Positions 34,931 to 43,975 are shown, counted from the stretch's first letter. The stretch is 64,000 bases of DNA from Actinocrispum wychmicini (GCF_004345645.1 NZ_SLWS01000010.1:1-64000), one strand, 5' to 3'. The notes: a model not told the origin generated them from the sequence alone. Numbers and translations are program-made.

Positions 34931-36387
34931 CGACGACCCTGGAAGATCGCCTCGATGTCCTGGGGCTGCAGGCTGCGCAGCGCGGTCAGCACGATCTCGA
35001 ACACGCTGCGGCCGGGGCTGACGTACCACTTGCCGTCGACCTTGGTGGTGACGACGCCGAGGCCGTTCTTGAACAGGCCCTCCATCAGGTGGGTGATGGC
35101 CTGGCGGGCGCGCGCGGGCATCCGGCTGCTGACACCCATCTCCTTGGCCGCGTCCGCCGGGCACATGTCGTGCGTCTCGCCGTCGGCGGTGGCCGAGTAG
35201 CAGTCACCCTTCTTGACGATGTGCACGCTGTCGCCGTCGGCCTCGATCGTCAGCTCCTTCAGGGTGACCTTGGTGCCGCCGGTGACGCTGTTGGTGTCCG
35301 TCTGCAGCTGGGTGATCTTCGCCCCGGTCGGCTTGAGCTTGCCGGTGACCGCCTGCAGCAGCACCGGACCGGCGTCGTGCAGCGCGCCAAGCTCGTCCGG
35401 CGGCGCCAGCTCGATCACCCGCTCCAGGTCGGCGTTGAGCGCCGCGTCCGCCATGGCCCGGACGGCGTTGCCGGGGGAGTCGGCGCCCTTGGCCGGCACG
35501 GACTGCTTCGGCCACGACTTCTTCGCGCCCTGCAGCGCGTAGTCCGCGACCGTGTAGAAGATGCTCGGGTACCACTGGCCGTCGACCTTGACCGTCGCGA
35601 TCCGGATCGGCTTGTGGCTCTTGCGCACCTGCTTGCCGATGTCCACGGTCTCGGGTTTCCTGGTCGCGGCCGGCATCCCGTCCGGGAACGCCAGGTCGAT
35701 GAACTTCTGCGTGAACGGCAGTTGGCGCATGTCCGAGTTCATCGTGAGCTGGCCGTCGACCAGCATGTTGATGGCCAGGTGGTCGTTGACCTCCTGACGT
35801 TGCGCGTCGTCGAACTTGAGGTTGTCGGCCTTGAGGCCCAGGCCGGCGACCTTGTCCGGGTCGGCGTCCTTCTTGAACACGTCGAGCCGCTTGAACTCCT
35901 CGGTGGCCTGCGAGTTGAGGTCACGCAGCAACGCGCTCTCGGCCGGCGGCAAGGACGTGAGCAGACCGGCGACGTCGGCGTTGCCGACCGCGCTGACCAG
36001 CTTCAACGCCGCGTCCTGCGGGTTGGCGGAGCCCTCGTTGACACTTGTCTGGTTCAGCGCGACGAACGTCACGACCCCGCCCGCGACCAGCGCCACCGCG
36101 GCGATCACGGCCACGATCACACCCGTCCGCTTCCGCTTCGGCGGCTGCGGGTAGCCGTAGCCCACCGGCTGGCCGTACTGCGGGTACGGCTGCTGCTGCG
36201 GGTGGCCGTACTGGGCCGGGAACGGCTGGCTGGGCTGCCCCTGAGTGGGGAACGGCTGGCTCGGTTGGCCCTGTGGGTATCCCTGGGCGGGGAACGGCTG
36301 GCTGGGCTGTCCCTGCTGGGGATACCCCTGCGGATACTGGTTCGGATCGTTGGGCTGCCATTGGCCACCCTGCGGTGGGTAGGTCAC
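34927..36387 (-). CDS. Membrane protein with Pro/Gln-rich repeats and extracellular domain
   Basis: A 486-residue protein. Its N-terminus (residues 1-80) is low-complexity with repeats of the type GQPSQPFPAQG. One transmembrane helix follows at about 88-110 (GVIVAVIAAVALVAGGVVTF), then an extracellular part with a repeated structure of two similar halves (each with the pattern VDGQWYPSIFYT / VDGKWYVSPGR). The function is unknown. It overlaps the next upstream membrane gene by 4 bp, so they form a two-gene unit. Confidence 0.78.
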   Translation of the reverse strand: MTYPPQGGQWQPNDPNQYPQGYPQQGQPSQPFPAQGYPQGQPSQPFPTQGQPSQPFPAQYGHPQQQPYPQYGQPVGYGYPQPPKRKRTGVIVAVIAAVALVAGGVVTFVALNQTSVNEGSANPQDAALKLVSAVGNADVAGLLTSLPPAESALLRDLNSQATEEFKRLDVFKKDADPDKVAGLGLKADNLKFDDAQRQEVNDHLAINMLVDGQLTMNSDMRQLPFTQKFIDLAFPDGMPAATRKPETVDIGKQVRKSHKPIRIATVKVDGQWYPSIFYTVADYALQGAKKSWPKQSVPAKGADSPGNAVRAMADAALNADLERVIELAPPDELGALHDAGPVLLQAVTGKLKPTGAKITQLQTDTNSVTGGTKVTLKELTIEADGDSVHIVKKGDCYSATADGETHDMCPADAAKEMGVSSRMPARARQAITHLMEGLFKNGLGVVTTKVDGKWYVSPGRSVFEIVLTALRSLQPQDIEAIFQGRR

Positions 36388-36824
36388 GCTTCCCCTCCTG
36401 AGCTGCGCTTGCGCTGGGTGACAAGGACGACCGCGGCCCCCAGCACCCCCAGCGCCGCGCCGGCCAGCGCCGTGGTCGGTCCAGTGCTCGCGATGCCGAT
36501 CAAGCTGCCCTCGTCACCCCGTTCGACGACAGCCACCCCCGAAATCGTTCCCATGATTATGGACATTACGGCCGCAACGCCCGCGGCCGACCGGCGCAGT
36601 CCGAGGGCGTAGATCGCGATGGTGACCGCGGCCAGGGGGATCATCGCCACCCAGACGGTCACCAGCGAGCCGACGAACCCCAGTTCACGCAGCACGCCGA
36701 GGGACGCGTAGCTGTTCCGGTAGGTCAGGCCCGACCGCGACCACGGCAGGAACGTGCCAATTATGACCGCGACCAGGCCGACGGCCCCCAGTCCAGCCCC
36801 GATCCAGGGCAGCCGTTTACGCAC
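36384..36824 (-). CDS. Four-helix membrane protein of unknown function
   Basis: A 146-residue protein with about four hydrophobic segments (residues 8-28, 55-75, 78-95, 117-137) and no recognised domain. The start ATG is followed by MRKRLPW, giving a positive-inside N-terminus. It is the first gene of a unit with the repeat-bearing membrane protein. Confidence 0.72.
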   Translation of the reverse strand: MRKRLPWIGAGLGAVGLVAVIIGTFLPWSRSGLTYRNSYASLGVLRELGFVGSLVTVWVAMIPLAAVTIAIYALGLRRSAAGVAAVMSIIMGTISGVAVVERGDEGSLIGIASTGPTTALAGAALGVLGAAVVLVTQRKRSSGGEA

Positions 36825-36947
36825 CGCCCTATGTTCTGGGTATCCCTCGTTCGGGTCAAATCGCGACGTCAGGGGTGTCCAAAAAGGAATCTGTGATGCA
36901 CGGTGATCAAGTTGCCAGTGGTATGGCTGTTACGGGAGTGGTGAGTC

Positions 36948-38261
36948 ATGACGCGCACAGTGCGGTCGGCGCTGGTGGCGGCCCTGCTCGTGCTCACCTG
37001 TGCCGCGCCGGCCGTGGCCGTGCCGCCGCCCCCGCCGAAGCCCAGCGACCAGGAGGTCCAGGACAGCAAGACGGACCGGGACACCAAGGCCGGCCGGGTC
37101 GGCGAGCTGACCAACCAGCTGGCCACGGCCGAGACCAAGCTGACCGACCTGCAGGCGAACGTCGAACTGAAGATGGAGGACGCCAACAAGGCGCTCGTCG
37201 ACCTCGACACCGCCCGTGCGGCGGCCGACAAGGCCAGGGACGACGCGGCGGCCACCAGGCGGGAGGCGGACGCCGCCGCGGCCGTGATCGACCGGATCCG
37301 GCAGGACGTCGACGACTTCGCCGCGGCGAGCTTCCGCCAGGGCAGCACGATCGGCTCGATGTCGGCGTTCTTCGGCGCGAAGAGCCCACAGGACCTGCTC
37401 GACCGCGCCCAGATGCTGAACGCGGTCAGCGGCAGCCAACTCGACGCCCTTGACCGGATGCAGGTCGCCCGGGTCGACCAGGCCAACAAGGACTCGCTGG
37501 CCCGGGCCGCCCTGGCGATGGCCGACCAGAAACAGGCCGAGGCGCAACGCGCCAAGCAGGTCGCCGACGCGGCCACCCGCGCCGCCGAGGAAGCCCGCCG
37601 GACCCAGGCCGCGGACGCCGCCAAGATCGAGGCCGACAAGGCCAACACCGAGCAGCAACTCCAGGACGCCCAGGCCAAGGTCGGCGACCTGGAGTCCCAG
37701 TTGCAGCGCTACCGCGACTGGCAGGCGGCCAAGCAGAAAGAGGACGAGGAACGCGCCAAACAGGCCGCTGCCGCGAACGCCAACCGCCCGGGCCGTCCCG
37801 CCCCCAGCCGCCCATCCGCGGGCCGGCCGGCAGTGGGCTCCAACGCCGTCCAACTCGTGATCGCCCGCGCCCTCGCCCAACTCGGTATGCCGTACGCCTG
37901 GGGCGGCGGCAACGCCAACGGGCCGTCCCGCGGCATCCGTGACGGTGGTGTGGCGGACATGTTCGGCGACTTCAACAAGATCGGCTTCGACTGCTCCGGC
38001 CTGATGATCTACGCCTTCGCCGGCGCGGGCGTGTCCCTGCCGCACTACAGCGGCTACCAGGCGACCTCCGGGCAACGCGTCCCGCTGTCCCAGATGCAGC
38101 CGGGGGACATGCTGTTCTGGGCCACCGGCGGCCAGATCCACCACGTGGCGCTGTACATCGGCAACGGCCAGATGATCGAGGCGCCGTACTCCGGCTCCCG
38201 GGTCAGGATCGCGCCGGTCCGTTACGGCGGGATCGTCCCCTATGCGACTCGGGTGCTGTAA
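36948..38261 (+). CDS. ripA: NlpC/P60 endopeptidase with coiled coil, RipA-like
   Basis: A secreted cell-wall hydrolase that cuts the D-Glu-mDAP peptide bond. The signal peptide (residues 1-25, ending APAVAV) precedes a long coiled coil (about 35-270, Ala/Lys/Asp-rich). The NlpC/P60 domain at about 300-435 has the catalytic Cys in FDCSGLMIYAF and His in HHVALYIGNG. Its place beside acnA matches ripA in Mycobacterium, hence the symbol; a second hydrolase (ripB) is not seen. Confidence 0.9.
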   Translation: MTRTVRSALVAALLVLTCAAPAVAVPPPPPKPSDQEVQDSKTDRDTKAGRVGELTNQLATAETKLTDLQANVELKMEDANKALVDLDTARAAADKARDDAAATRREADAAAAVIDRIRQDVDDFAAASFRQGSTIGSMSAFFGAKSPQDLLDRAQMLNAVSGSQLDALDRMQVARVDQANKDSLARAALAMADQKQAEAQRAKQVADAATRAAEEARRTQAADAAKIEADKANTEQQLQDAQAKVGDLESQLQRYRDWQAAKQKEDEERAKQAAAANANRPGRPAPSRPSAGRPAVGSNAVQLVIARALAQLGMPYAWGGGNANGPSRGIRDGGVADMFGDFNKIGFDCSGLMIYAFAGAGVSLPHYSGYQATSGQRVPLSQMQPGDMLFWATGGQIHHVALYIGNGQMIEAPYSGSRVRIAPVRYGGIVPYATRVL

Positions 38262-38331
38262 GACAGCCAGACGTAGTTGGCTTTTCTCACCGCTGGTCGC
38301 AGAGACCGGAGAGATAGGCCGGGTGTTTGAC

Positions 38332-38348
38332 TCTCGGGTTGCCCGAGA
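38332..38348. promoter_or_regulatory. MerR-type operator upstream of the MerR-VOC gene
   Basis: TCTCGGG-ttg-CCCGAGA is a perfect inverted repeat directly after TTTGAC, a plausible -35 box, 16 bp before the start codon. It fits MerR-type control of a spacer-distorted promoter. Confidence 0.65.
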
Positions 38349-38363
38349 CGGCACAGTGGCCAG

Positions 38364-39095
38364 GTGGGTGATACAGAACTGGTGACGATCGGGCGGTTCG
38401 CCCGGCTGACAGGGTTGTCGATCCACGCGCTGCGTCACTACGACGACGTCGGCCTGTTGACCCCGGCCCATACCGATCCGCAGACCGGCTACCGCCGTTA
38501 CGGCCGTGACCAGATCCAGGTGGCCCACCTCATCCGTGAGCTGCGGTGGATCGACCTGCCTATCGACGAGATCCGGCAGATCCTCGCCAACGCCGGCCGA
38601 GGCGGTCCGGTGCTGGCCGGTCACCGGCAGCGGCTACACCGCCAGCGCGGTGTGCTCACCACCCAGATCAACAGCGTCGATCGTCTTCTGAAGAAAGGGT
38701 TCACCATGTCCGCTCCGCTGTCGGGGTGCCGACCCGTCCAAATCAAGATCGCCGTGGATGACCGCGCCGCATCGATCGCGTTCTACCAGGCCGCGTTCGA
38801 CCTGCGATACGACGTGACCCGCCACACCGACGACGCGGACTACTCGTCGTTCGTGTTCGGCGACTACGGCCAAGACGACTTCTTCCTGCTGCACCTGCTG
38901 GACGACTCGGCCGACACCGACCGACCCGGACCGACGACCTTCGGACTCATGGTCGACGATGTGGACACTCGACACTCAGGGGCGCTGGCCGCCGGAGCCA
39001 CCGAGGTCGTGGCACCCCGCGACAGGCAAGGCATGCCCCGCAGTTCGGCGGTCAAGGATCCCAGTGGCAACTGGATCTGGCTCTACCAAGGCTGA
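38364..39095 (+). CDS. MerR-family regulator fused to a VOC domain
   Basis: A 243-residue protein. Residues 1-115 form a MerR HTH and dimerisation helix (TIGRFARLTGLSIHALRHYD, then YRRYGRDQ). Residues 125-243 form a VOC fold (VQIKIAVDDRAASIAFYQAA ... VKDPSGNWIWLYQG), presumably the ligand sensor. The GTG at 38364 is accepted; GTG 38382 is possible. No separate target gene adjoins it, so autoregulation through the upstream inverted repeat is likely. Confidence 0.85.
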   Translation: MGDTELVTIGRFARLTGLSIHALRHYDDVGLLTPAHTDPQTGYRRYGRDQIQVAHLIRELRWIDLPIDEIRQILANAGRGGPVLAGHRQRLHRQRGVLTTQINSVDRLLKKGFTMSAPLSGCRPVQIKIAVDDRAASIAFYQAAFDLRYDVTRHTDDADYSSFVFGDYGQDDFFLLHLLDDSADTDRPGPTTFGLMVDDVDTRHSGALAAGATEVVAPRDRQGMPRSSAVKDPSGNWIWLYQG

Positions 39096-39290
39096 TCACC
39101 TCCGGATATCAGTGCCCAACACACGCTCACATGCCGCCGAGAGCGTGCTCGGCTTGGCCAACAGACACCATCCGGTGTGGCTGTCTGGGCACCCAAACTG
39201 TGTCTTGGCCTGACGATCACAGGTTCCATGTATGGCAGAGGAACCGACCAGGATCGTCCATGCTCGTAGGACAGGCGGGAAGCCAACTGA

Positions 39291-40040
39291 TCAGCGGGCC
39301 GGCGCTCGGCTAGCTGGATCCACGCCGCGGGCGGCAGGACGGCGGGTACCGGATTTGCGGCGTTCCAGCAGCCAGTCCGCGAGCAGTAGTAGGAGCAAGG
39401 GGCTGAGCCAGACGCCGATGCTCGCGGCACTGTACTTCATCAGTTCTTTGCTGCCGCCGAAGGTGGTGTCCACCTGTGGCATGAGCGCGATCGTGGCCAC
39501 CACGTTGATGACTCGGCTCAGAACGATCGACATGGCGAGCGCGAAGCTGCGTGACATCCACTTGCGGTGTTCGCCGTAGCGGCGCTGGCGGGCCATCCGC
39601 AGCCCGGTGATCGTGACCGTGAGCCACAGCGCCGAGCCCACGAGGTTGGCTATCCGCACGGAGGGGCCGCCCGTGGTGTGCCAGCCGATGTACAGCCCGA
39701 GTAGTCCGGCGGGTAGCGCCCCGCCGAAGACGTAGATCCGGCCGGTGATCCGGTGTCCGCGCAGGTGTTGCGTGCGGAACGCGGGCCAGATCTGGAAGCA
39801 GGCAGTCGCCATCGCGACGGTGCCGAAGAGGACGTGCGCGACGAGCAACGGGTAGTAGAGGTGGTTGCCAGCCGGCGGTTCCAGCCGGGAGAGGGACGGG
39901 TCGAAGGTGAGGTAGGGCGGCACGGAGAAGGCCAGGAATGCCGTGACCAGCAGCAGCAGCGGCACGATCCAGGGGCGGCGCCACCAGGCTTGGGCACGGC
40001 GAGGCGGAGCCGCGGGAGGTGCGTTCGTCGTTTGGGTCAT
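39291..40040 (-). CDS. DUF2306 membrane protein
   Basis: A 249-residue protein with about seven membrane helices and the family motifs HLRGHRITGRIYVFGG and YGEHRKWMSRSFAL (conserved His residues, possibly heme or metal ligands). The ATG at 40040 is used since the longer frame crosses an operator. It is divergent from a TetR regulator with a long palindrome between, so it is probably controlled by it. Function unknown. Confidence 0.8.
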   Translation of the reverse strand: MTQTTNAPPAAPPRRAQAWWRRPWIVPLLLLVTAFLAFSVPPYLTFDPSLSRLEPPAGNHLYYPLLVAHVLFGTVAMATACFQIWPAFRTQHLRGHRITGRIYVFGGALPAGLLGLYIGWHTTGGPSVRIANLVGSALWLTVTITGLRMARQRRYGEHRKWMSRSFALAMSIVLSRVINVVATIALMPQVDTTFGGSKELMKYSAASIGVWLSPLLLLLLADWLLERRKSGTRRPAARGVDPASRAPAR

Positions 40041-40070
40041 GGCGATCCGTTCGTGATGAGGCCGGGCAGA

Positions 40071-40112
40071 AACTATGTACACCATACACAAGAACGTATG
40101 TCGTACATAGTT
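40071..40112. promoter_or_regulatory. Palindromic operator between DUF2306 and TetR genes
   Basis: AACTATGTAC (40071-40080) is repeated in reverse as GTACATAGTT (40103-40112), 10-bp perfect arms over a 22-bp AT-rich core that also contains GTATG. It lies in the divergent promoter, the usual TetR site. Confidence 0.75.
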
Positions 40113-40117
40113 TTAGA

Positions 40118-40939
40118 ATGACAGCGACGACACGGACGGGATGGCAGATGGCGACACGCGACAGCAAGGGCCCGGACCTGCAACGCAGCCTCACGCTGCT
40201 GTGGGCGGGACGCTCCCGGGGCCAGCGCGGACCCCGGCCAAAGCTCACCGTGGCGCAGATCGCGGACGCCGCCGTCCGGATCGCGGACGCCGCCGGCCTG
40301 GAGGCACTGTCGATGCAGCGGATCGCCGCCGACCTCGGCTACTCGACCATGTCCATCTACAACCACATCCCGAGCAAGGACCTGCTGCTGGAGGTCGTGG
40401 CCGACATCGCGGCCGGGCAACCACCCGAACTCGACAGCACAGCAGACTTCCGGCACGCGGTCCGGCACTGGGTCGGCGCCCTGTGGGCCGGCTTCCAGAC
40501 CCGCCCCTGGCTCCTACGTGTCCCGCTCGACCACGCACCGATAGGGCCCAACCAGCTCGCGTGGCTCGACCGCCTGCTGCAGCCCCTGCTGACGGCCGGG
40601 CTGGTCGGTGGCGAGGCACGGGCGGCGGCCCAGCACCTGACCGCGGTCGTGCGCGGCACAGCACAGATCAGCATGGACATGACCAGCGCACACAAGACCG
40701 CCGACGGATCGCCGCACAGCGAAGCCGAACTGGCACACGCACTTGCCGAACTCATCGACCCGCACGGCTACCCCGCGCTGGCAGCCGTCCACACCGCCGA
40801 AACCACCAGCGACCACTCCGAACCCGAGCGGGTCGACGGGCAAGCACTCCCCATCCAGCTCAGCTTCGGAGTGGACCGATTCCTGGACGGCGTCGAGGCC
40901 TGGGTAGCGGCCAAGACCCGCCATGCCGGCAACAGCTAA
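40118..40939 (+). CDS. TetR-family transcriptional regulator (TetR class C-terminal)
   Basis: A 273-residue TetR protein with HTH segment LEALSMQRIAADLGYSTMSI then YNHIPSKDLLLEVV, and a long C-terminal ligand domain like TetR_C. The start at 40118 lies 5 nt after the operator; ATG 40148 with GGGATGG upstream is an alternative. It probably represses the divergent DUF2306 gene. Confidence 0.85.
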   Translation: MTATTRTGWQMATRDSKGPDLQRSLTLLWAGRSRGQRGPRPKLTVAQIADAAVRIADAAGLEALSMQRIAADLGYSTMSIYNHIPSKDLLLEVVADIAAGQPPELDSTADFRHAVRHWVGALWAGFQTRPWLLRVPLDHAPIGPNQLAWLDRLLQPLLTAGLVGGEARAAAQHLTAVVRGTAQISMDMTSAHKTADGSPHSEAELAHALAELIDPHGYPALAAVHTAETTSDHSEPERVDGQALPIQLSFGVDRFLDGVEAWVAAKTRHAGNS

Positions 40940-40975
40940 GCAGCCCACATTCTCGCGCTACCTCTTCCACCACAG

Positions 40976-41098
40976 ATGGACGGGACCGCAGCACCAGAGC
41001 CGATCAGCACCCCGCGCTTCGGCGGCCAGAACCCGGTCATCACGCGGTTCGAGAGCGCGCCGCCGGAGGAGCTACTCGAGCAGGCCACCCACCAATAG
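40976..41098 (+). CDS. Possible 40-residue ORF or gene remnant
   Basis: The frame from ATG 40976 encodes a polar peptide ending FESAPPEELLEQATHQ with coding-like composition, but it has no ribosome binding site. It could be the tail of a lost gene or a real small protein. The rest of the gap 40940-41167 shows nothing else. Confidence 0.25.
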   Translation: MDGTAAPEPISTPRFGGQNPVITRFESAPPEELLEQATHQ

Positions 41099-41167
41099 CC
41101 CTTCCGCCACCACCGCTCCGGCGAGAACCTACACCAGACCTCGCCGCGCGGCGGATCTCAGCCGCCA

Positions 41168-41527
41168 TCAGAACAGCGGGGTGAAGTGCACCCGGAAGTT
41201 CAGGTTCGGACGCCTGCTGGTGGAGGCCGCCACCCAGTATTCCCCCGCCCGCACGATGCCGCCCGCGTAGGAATCGTGCGAGCCGCGTGAGTCCACCACA
41301 CCCACCACCCGCGCGGGCGGGTTGCCGGGGCCAACCAGGAGCTGCACCTTCGCCGTCCGGCCGGTGACGAAGTAGACCGCCACGAACCCGGTGACCTCCG
41401 CCCGGTACAGGGTGTCGATCTGGCCCTCGAACCCCTCACCGGGCGCCCGCGAGGTCAACATCTGGACCGCACGCTCCAACTCGGCGACCCGCCGCTCCAG
41501 AGCATCCTGCTGGCCAGAGTCGAACAT
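41168..41527 (-). CDS. Hypothetical protein, N-terminal coiled coil plus beta domain
   Basis: A 119-residue protein starting at ATG 41527 with GGAGG 4-5 nt upstream. Residues 5-28 form a short coiled coil (ALERRVAELERAVQMLTSRA). The rest is beta-rich (VAVYFVTGRTAKVQLLVGPG). No family is recognised and no signal peptide is present. It follows the next hypothetical gene on the same strand. Confidence 0.65.
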   Translation of the reverse strand: MFDSGQQDALERRVAELERAVQMLTSRAPGEGFEGQIDTLYRAEVTGFVAVYFVTGRTAKVQLLVGPGNPPARVVGVVDSRGSHDSYAGGIVRAGEYWVAASTSRRPNLNFRVHFTPLF

Positions 41528-41630
41528 GCGACCTCCAGTCCTCTCGACAGACCGTTCACGAACACCGACCGGCACCGTAGCGTGGATCCGACCGCCAGAA
41601 GCCGCCGCATCGCTCTGGCCCGCCGCGAAC

Positions 41631-42230
41631 TCAAAGCGGAAAGGGCAAACGGAGATCAGGAAGCGTTTCGCCTGGCAACGCCGGGCGGTGGTGGTCGAGC
41701 CAGAACCCGTACTGTCGCAGGTAGGCCTCGAGTCCGTTGCTGAGGTAGCCGGCGTAGTCGCGCAGCCCCGATGCGTTGTCCCGCTCGTCTTCGCGCTCGC
41801 TGGCCGCCATCCGCTGACAGGTGGCCTGGATCCAGGCGGCGATCCGCTCACGGCCGGCCCACCACTCGCGGATCAGGGCGAGGGTCCAGTGGATGTCGCC
41901 GTCGCAGGCGTAGGCGCGGAAAGGGTCGTTCCACGCCGCCGTCAGCAACAGCAGGACCTCCTGGCGATCTTGCGGCTGCCGAAACACGATCTCGCTGCCG
42001 TACTCGTCTTCATAGACGATGTGCCGAGGCGCTATCTCGCGGCCCATCCAGCAGGAGTCGGTCGCCGCGCCGTAGAACGGACCGGGCACGTTGCGCCAGT
42101 CGCGCCGTTCCCACTCGCCTCGCAGGTAGTTCGTCGGTGGCCCCAACGGTCTGTCGCCGTCGTAGTTGGCCACAGGCAGTTGTGTCGACGCCGCCACAGT
42201 CGGCCCAGGATCCCAGTACACGGGGGCCAC
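41631..42230 (-). CDS. Conserved actinomycete hypothetical protein
   Basis: A 199-residue soluble protein. The block WRNVPGPFYGAATDSCWMGR and CDGDIHWTLALIREWW resemble a family of actinomycete proteins of unknown role. GTG 42230 is chosen with GGAG 11 nt upstream; the longer frame would run through an operator and the divergent cupin start. Function unknown. Confidence 0.65.
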   Translation of the reverse strand: MAPVYWDPGPTVAASTQLPVANYDGDRPLGPPTNYLRGEWERRDWRNVPGPFYGAATDSCWMGREIAPRHIVYEDEYGSEIVFRQPQDRQEVLLLLTAAWNDPFRAYACDGDIHWTLALIREWWAGRERIAAWIQATCQRMAASEREDERDNASGLRDYAGYLSNGLEAYLRQYGFWLDHHRPALPGETLPDLRLPFPL

Positions 42231-42252
42231 GGTACCGTCGTCTCCAGCCGCT

Positions 42253-42270
42253 GTACCTACTAGTATGTAC
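42253..42270. promoter_or_regulatory. Near-perfect palindrome in a divergent promoter
   Basis: GTACCTACTAGTATGTAC matches its reverse complement at 16 of 18 positions, centred on TACTAGTA. It lies between the divergent hypothetical gene and the cupin gene. The binding protein is unknown. Confidence 0.55.
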
Positions 42271-42300
42271 GCAGCATTGGCACGAGACCGGAGGAAGCAC

Positions 42301-42711
42301 ATGCGTATTTCCCGCGCTCCACGCACTGGTGTGTCCGCGTCGTCCGGTTGGGTCACCGGCGACGTCCGCGAAGAACAGCCGCCGCTCAGCCGTGTGATCG
42401 TCATGGACCAGAACCTGCCGGCGCCGTTGGCCACCCAGCGTGTCGAGATCCGGCGGATCACCATCGCGCCCGGGTACGCTGCGGGGCTGCATGTCCACAA
42501 TGGACCGGTCTTCGGCAGCATCGAGACGGGCTCGGTGGTCTACCAGATCGAGGGCGAGCCCGAGACCGTTCTTAAGGCCGGCGATGTGTTCTACGAGCCT
42601 GAGGGGGTGCGCATCGCGCGCTTCGACGCGCGGGACGATGGCGTCACCTTCCTCGGATACTTTCTGTTGGCCGACGGGATGAACGCCGAGCTTGTCTTCC
42701 CGGAAGTCTGA
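42301..42711 (+). CDS. Cupin-domain protein
   Basis: A 136-residue single cupin starting at ATG 42301 with a perfect GGAGG 7 nt before it. Metal-binding blocks: PGYAAGLHVHNGPVFGSIETG and GDVFYEPEGVRIARFDAR. Possible binding or isomerase activity; substrate unknown. It is divergent from the hypothetical gene and converges with the deaminase gene. Confidence 0.8.
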   Translation: MRISRAPRTGVSASSGWVTGDVREEQPPLSRVIVMDQNLPAPLATQRVEIRRITIAPGYAAGLHVHNGPVFGSIETGSVVYQIEGEPETVLKAGDVFYEPEGVRIARFDARDDGVTFLGYFLLADGMNAELVFPEV

Positions 42712-42746
42712 CAAGGCGAAGCGGTCGAACAGTGGCGCCGCGTCGT

Positions 42747-43178
42747 TTACCGCCGGTAGTACTCCTCGATGGGGCGGCGTGCGTTGTCGAACAGGGCCGG
42801 TCCGTCCTGCGGCACTGTCGGCCAGTCGCCCTGCGGGTTGAGTTCGACGAGTTGGTCGGTGGACAGCGCGTAGACGACGCGGCCGAGTCCGGAGCGGACG
42901 ATGCCGCCGGTGCACATGCCGCATGGCTGGCAGCTGGTGTACATGGTGGTGCGCGCGGCTGTTTCCGGGTCGAGTTCGCGGGCGGCCCAGCGGGCGAGCT
43001 TCAGTTCGGGGTGGGCGCTGATGTCGTTGTCGCGCTTCACCGTGTTGTGGGCTTCGATGAGAATCCTGCCGTCCGGGTCGGCCAGTAGGGAGCCGTACGG
43101 CGCGTCGCCCAGGGTGACGGCGTTGGCCGCGATCTCGATCGCGCGCCGCAGGAGCGTCTCGTCGGCAGTGGTGATCAC
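42747..43178 (-). CDS. Nucleoside/guanine deaminase (cytidine deaminase-like superfamily)
   Basis: A 143-residue zinc deaminase with ligands His56 in a HPE motif (usually HAE) with Glu58 as proton shuttle, and the PCGMC motif (Cys86, Cys89). It resembles guanine deaminase or other nucleobase deaminases more than TadA. GTG 43178 is preceded by GGAGAA; it overlaps the LLM gene stop by 4 bp and is therefore co-translated. Confidence 0.8.
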   Translation of the reverse strand: MITTADETLLRRAIEIAANAVTLGDAPYGSLLADPDGRILIEAHNTVKRDNDISAHPELKLARWAARELDPETAARTTMYTSCQPCGMCTGGIVRSGLGRVVYALSTDQLVELNPQGDWPTVPQDGPALFDNARRPIEEYYRR

Positions 43179-43975
43179 GATGCTGTTCTCCAGTGGGTCG
43201 CTACCACGCTGAGCGCCTGCCAGGCCGCGGCCGGCCGGCGGGTCTCCTCCGGGTCGCCGTGGTAGGGGTCGAGAATGACGGTGTCGGCGCCGAGGTGGCG
43301 CAGTTGGTCGAGGTCGTCGAGGATCTGTTCGATGGTGCCGGTGCCCGGGTGCCGTTCCGGATCGTCGACCGGTGTGGTGGTCAGCCGCAGGATGATGCGG
43401 GGCGCGAACCCCGGCAGTGACTGGTTCGCCACGACCGAGCGCAGCCAGGACATGGTGCCCCGCAACGGATGCCAGGCGTCGCCGAATCGGATGGCACGCC
43501 GGACCGCCGCCTCGCTGTTGCCGCCGACCCAGATGGGGACAGCGTCTTCGGGCCAGGCATTGCGCAGGGTGGTCAGGTACTCGTCGGTCAGCCTGCCGCG
43601 CGCCGCGAACGGCACGCCGAGCGCGTCGTACTCCTGACGTGCCCAGCCGACGCCCACACCGAGCACGAACCGGCCGCCGCTGAGCTGGTTGAGGTTGGTG
43701 GCCATGCGCGCCACCAACAGCGGATGCCGGTAGGGCAGCACGAGCACGGTCGTGCCCAGTCGCAGCCTGGTGGTGACGCCTGCCAGCCAGGACAGCGTGG
43801 TGAACGGTTCGTAGAACGGCTCCGGGTACTTTTCCGCCACGTCCGGCGTGACGGTTACATGGTCCGACGTCATGAGCAGGTCGTAGCCGAGCCCCTCGAC
43901 GGTCCGCGCCCACTCACGCAGCACGCCGGGATCGGTTCCAGGCCCGAAGTTGGGTACGTTGACCCCCAGTCGCAT
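43175..43975 (-). CDS. LLM-class F420/flavin-dependent oxidoreductase
   Basis: A 266-residue luciferase-like TIM-barrel oxidoreductase with N-terminal MRLGVNVPNFGPGTDPG, cofactor block TTRLRLGTTVLVLPYRHPLL and GRFVLGVGVGWARQEYDALG. It likely uses reduced F420 or FMN. It sits in an operon with the nucleobase deaminase and is divergent from an Lrp/AsnC gene, so it may be part of a small catabolic pathway. Confidence 0.88.
   Translation of the reverse strand: MRLGVNVPNFGPGTDPGVLREWARTVEGLGYDLLMTSDHVTVTPDVAEKYPEPFYEPFTTLSWLAGVTTRLRLGTTVLVLPYRHPLLVARMATNLNQLSGGRFVLGVGVGWARQEYDALGVPFAARGRLTDEYLTTLRNAWPEDAVPIWVGGNSEAAVRRAIRFGDAWHPLRGTMSWLRSVVANQSLPGFAPRIILRLTTTPVDDPERHPGTGTIEQILDDLDQLRHLGADTVILDPYHGDPEETRRPAAAWQALSVVATHWRTAS

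Noticed and set aside
40019..40117. N-terminal extension of the TetR gene
   Set aside because: The frame runs through the 42-bp palindromic operator and the divergent start, so ATG 40118 is preferred.
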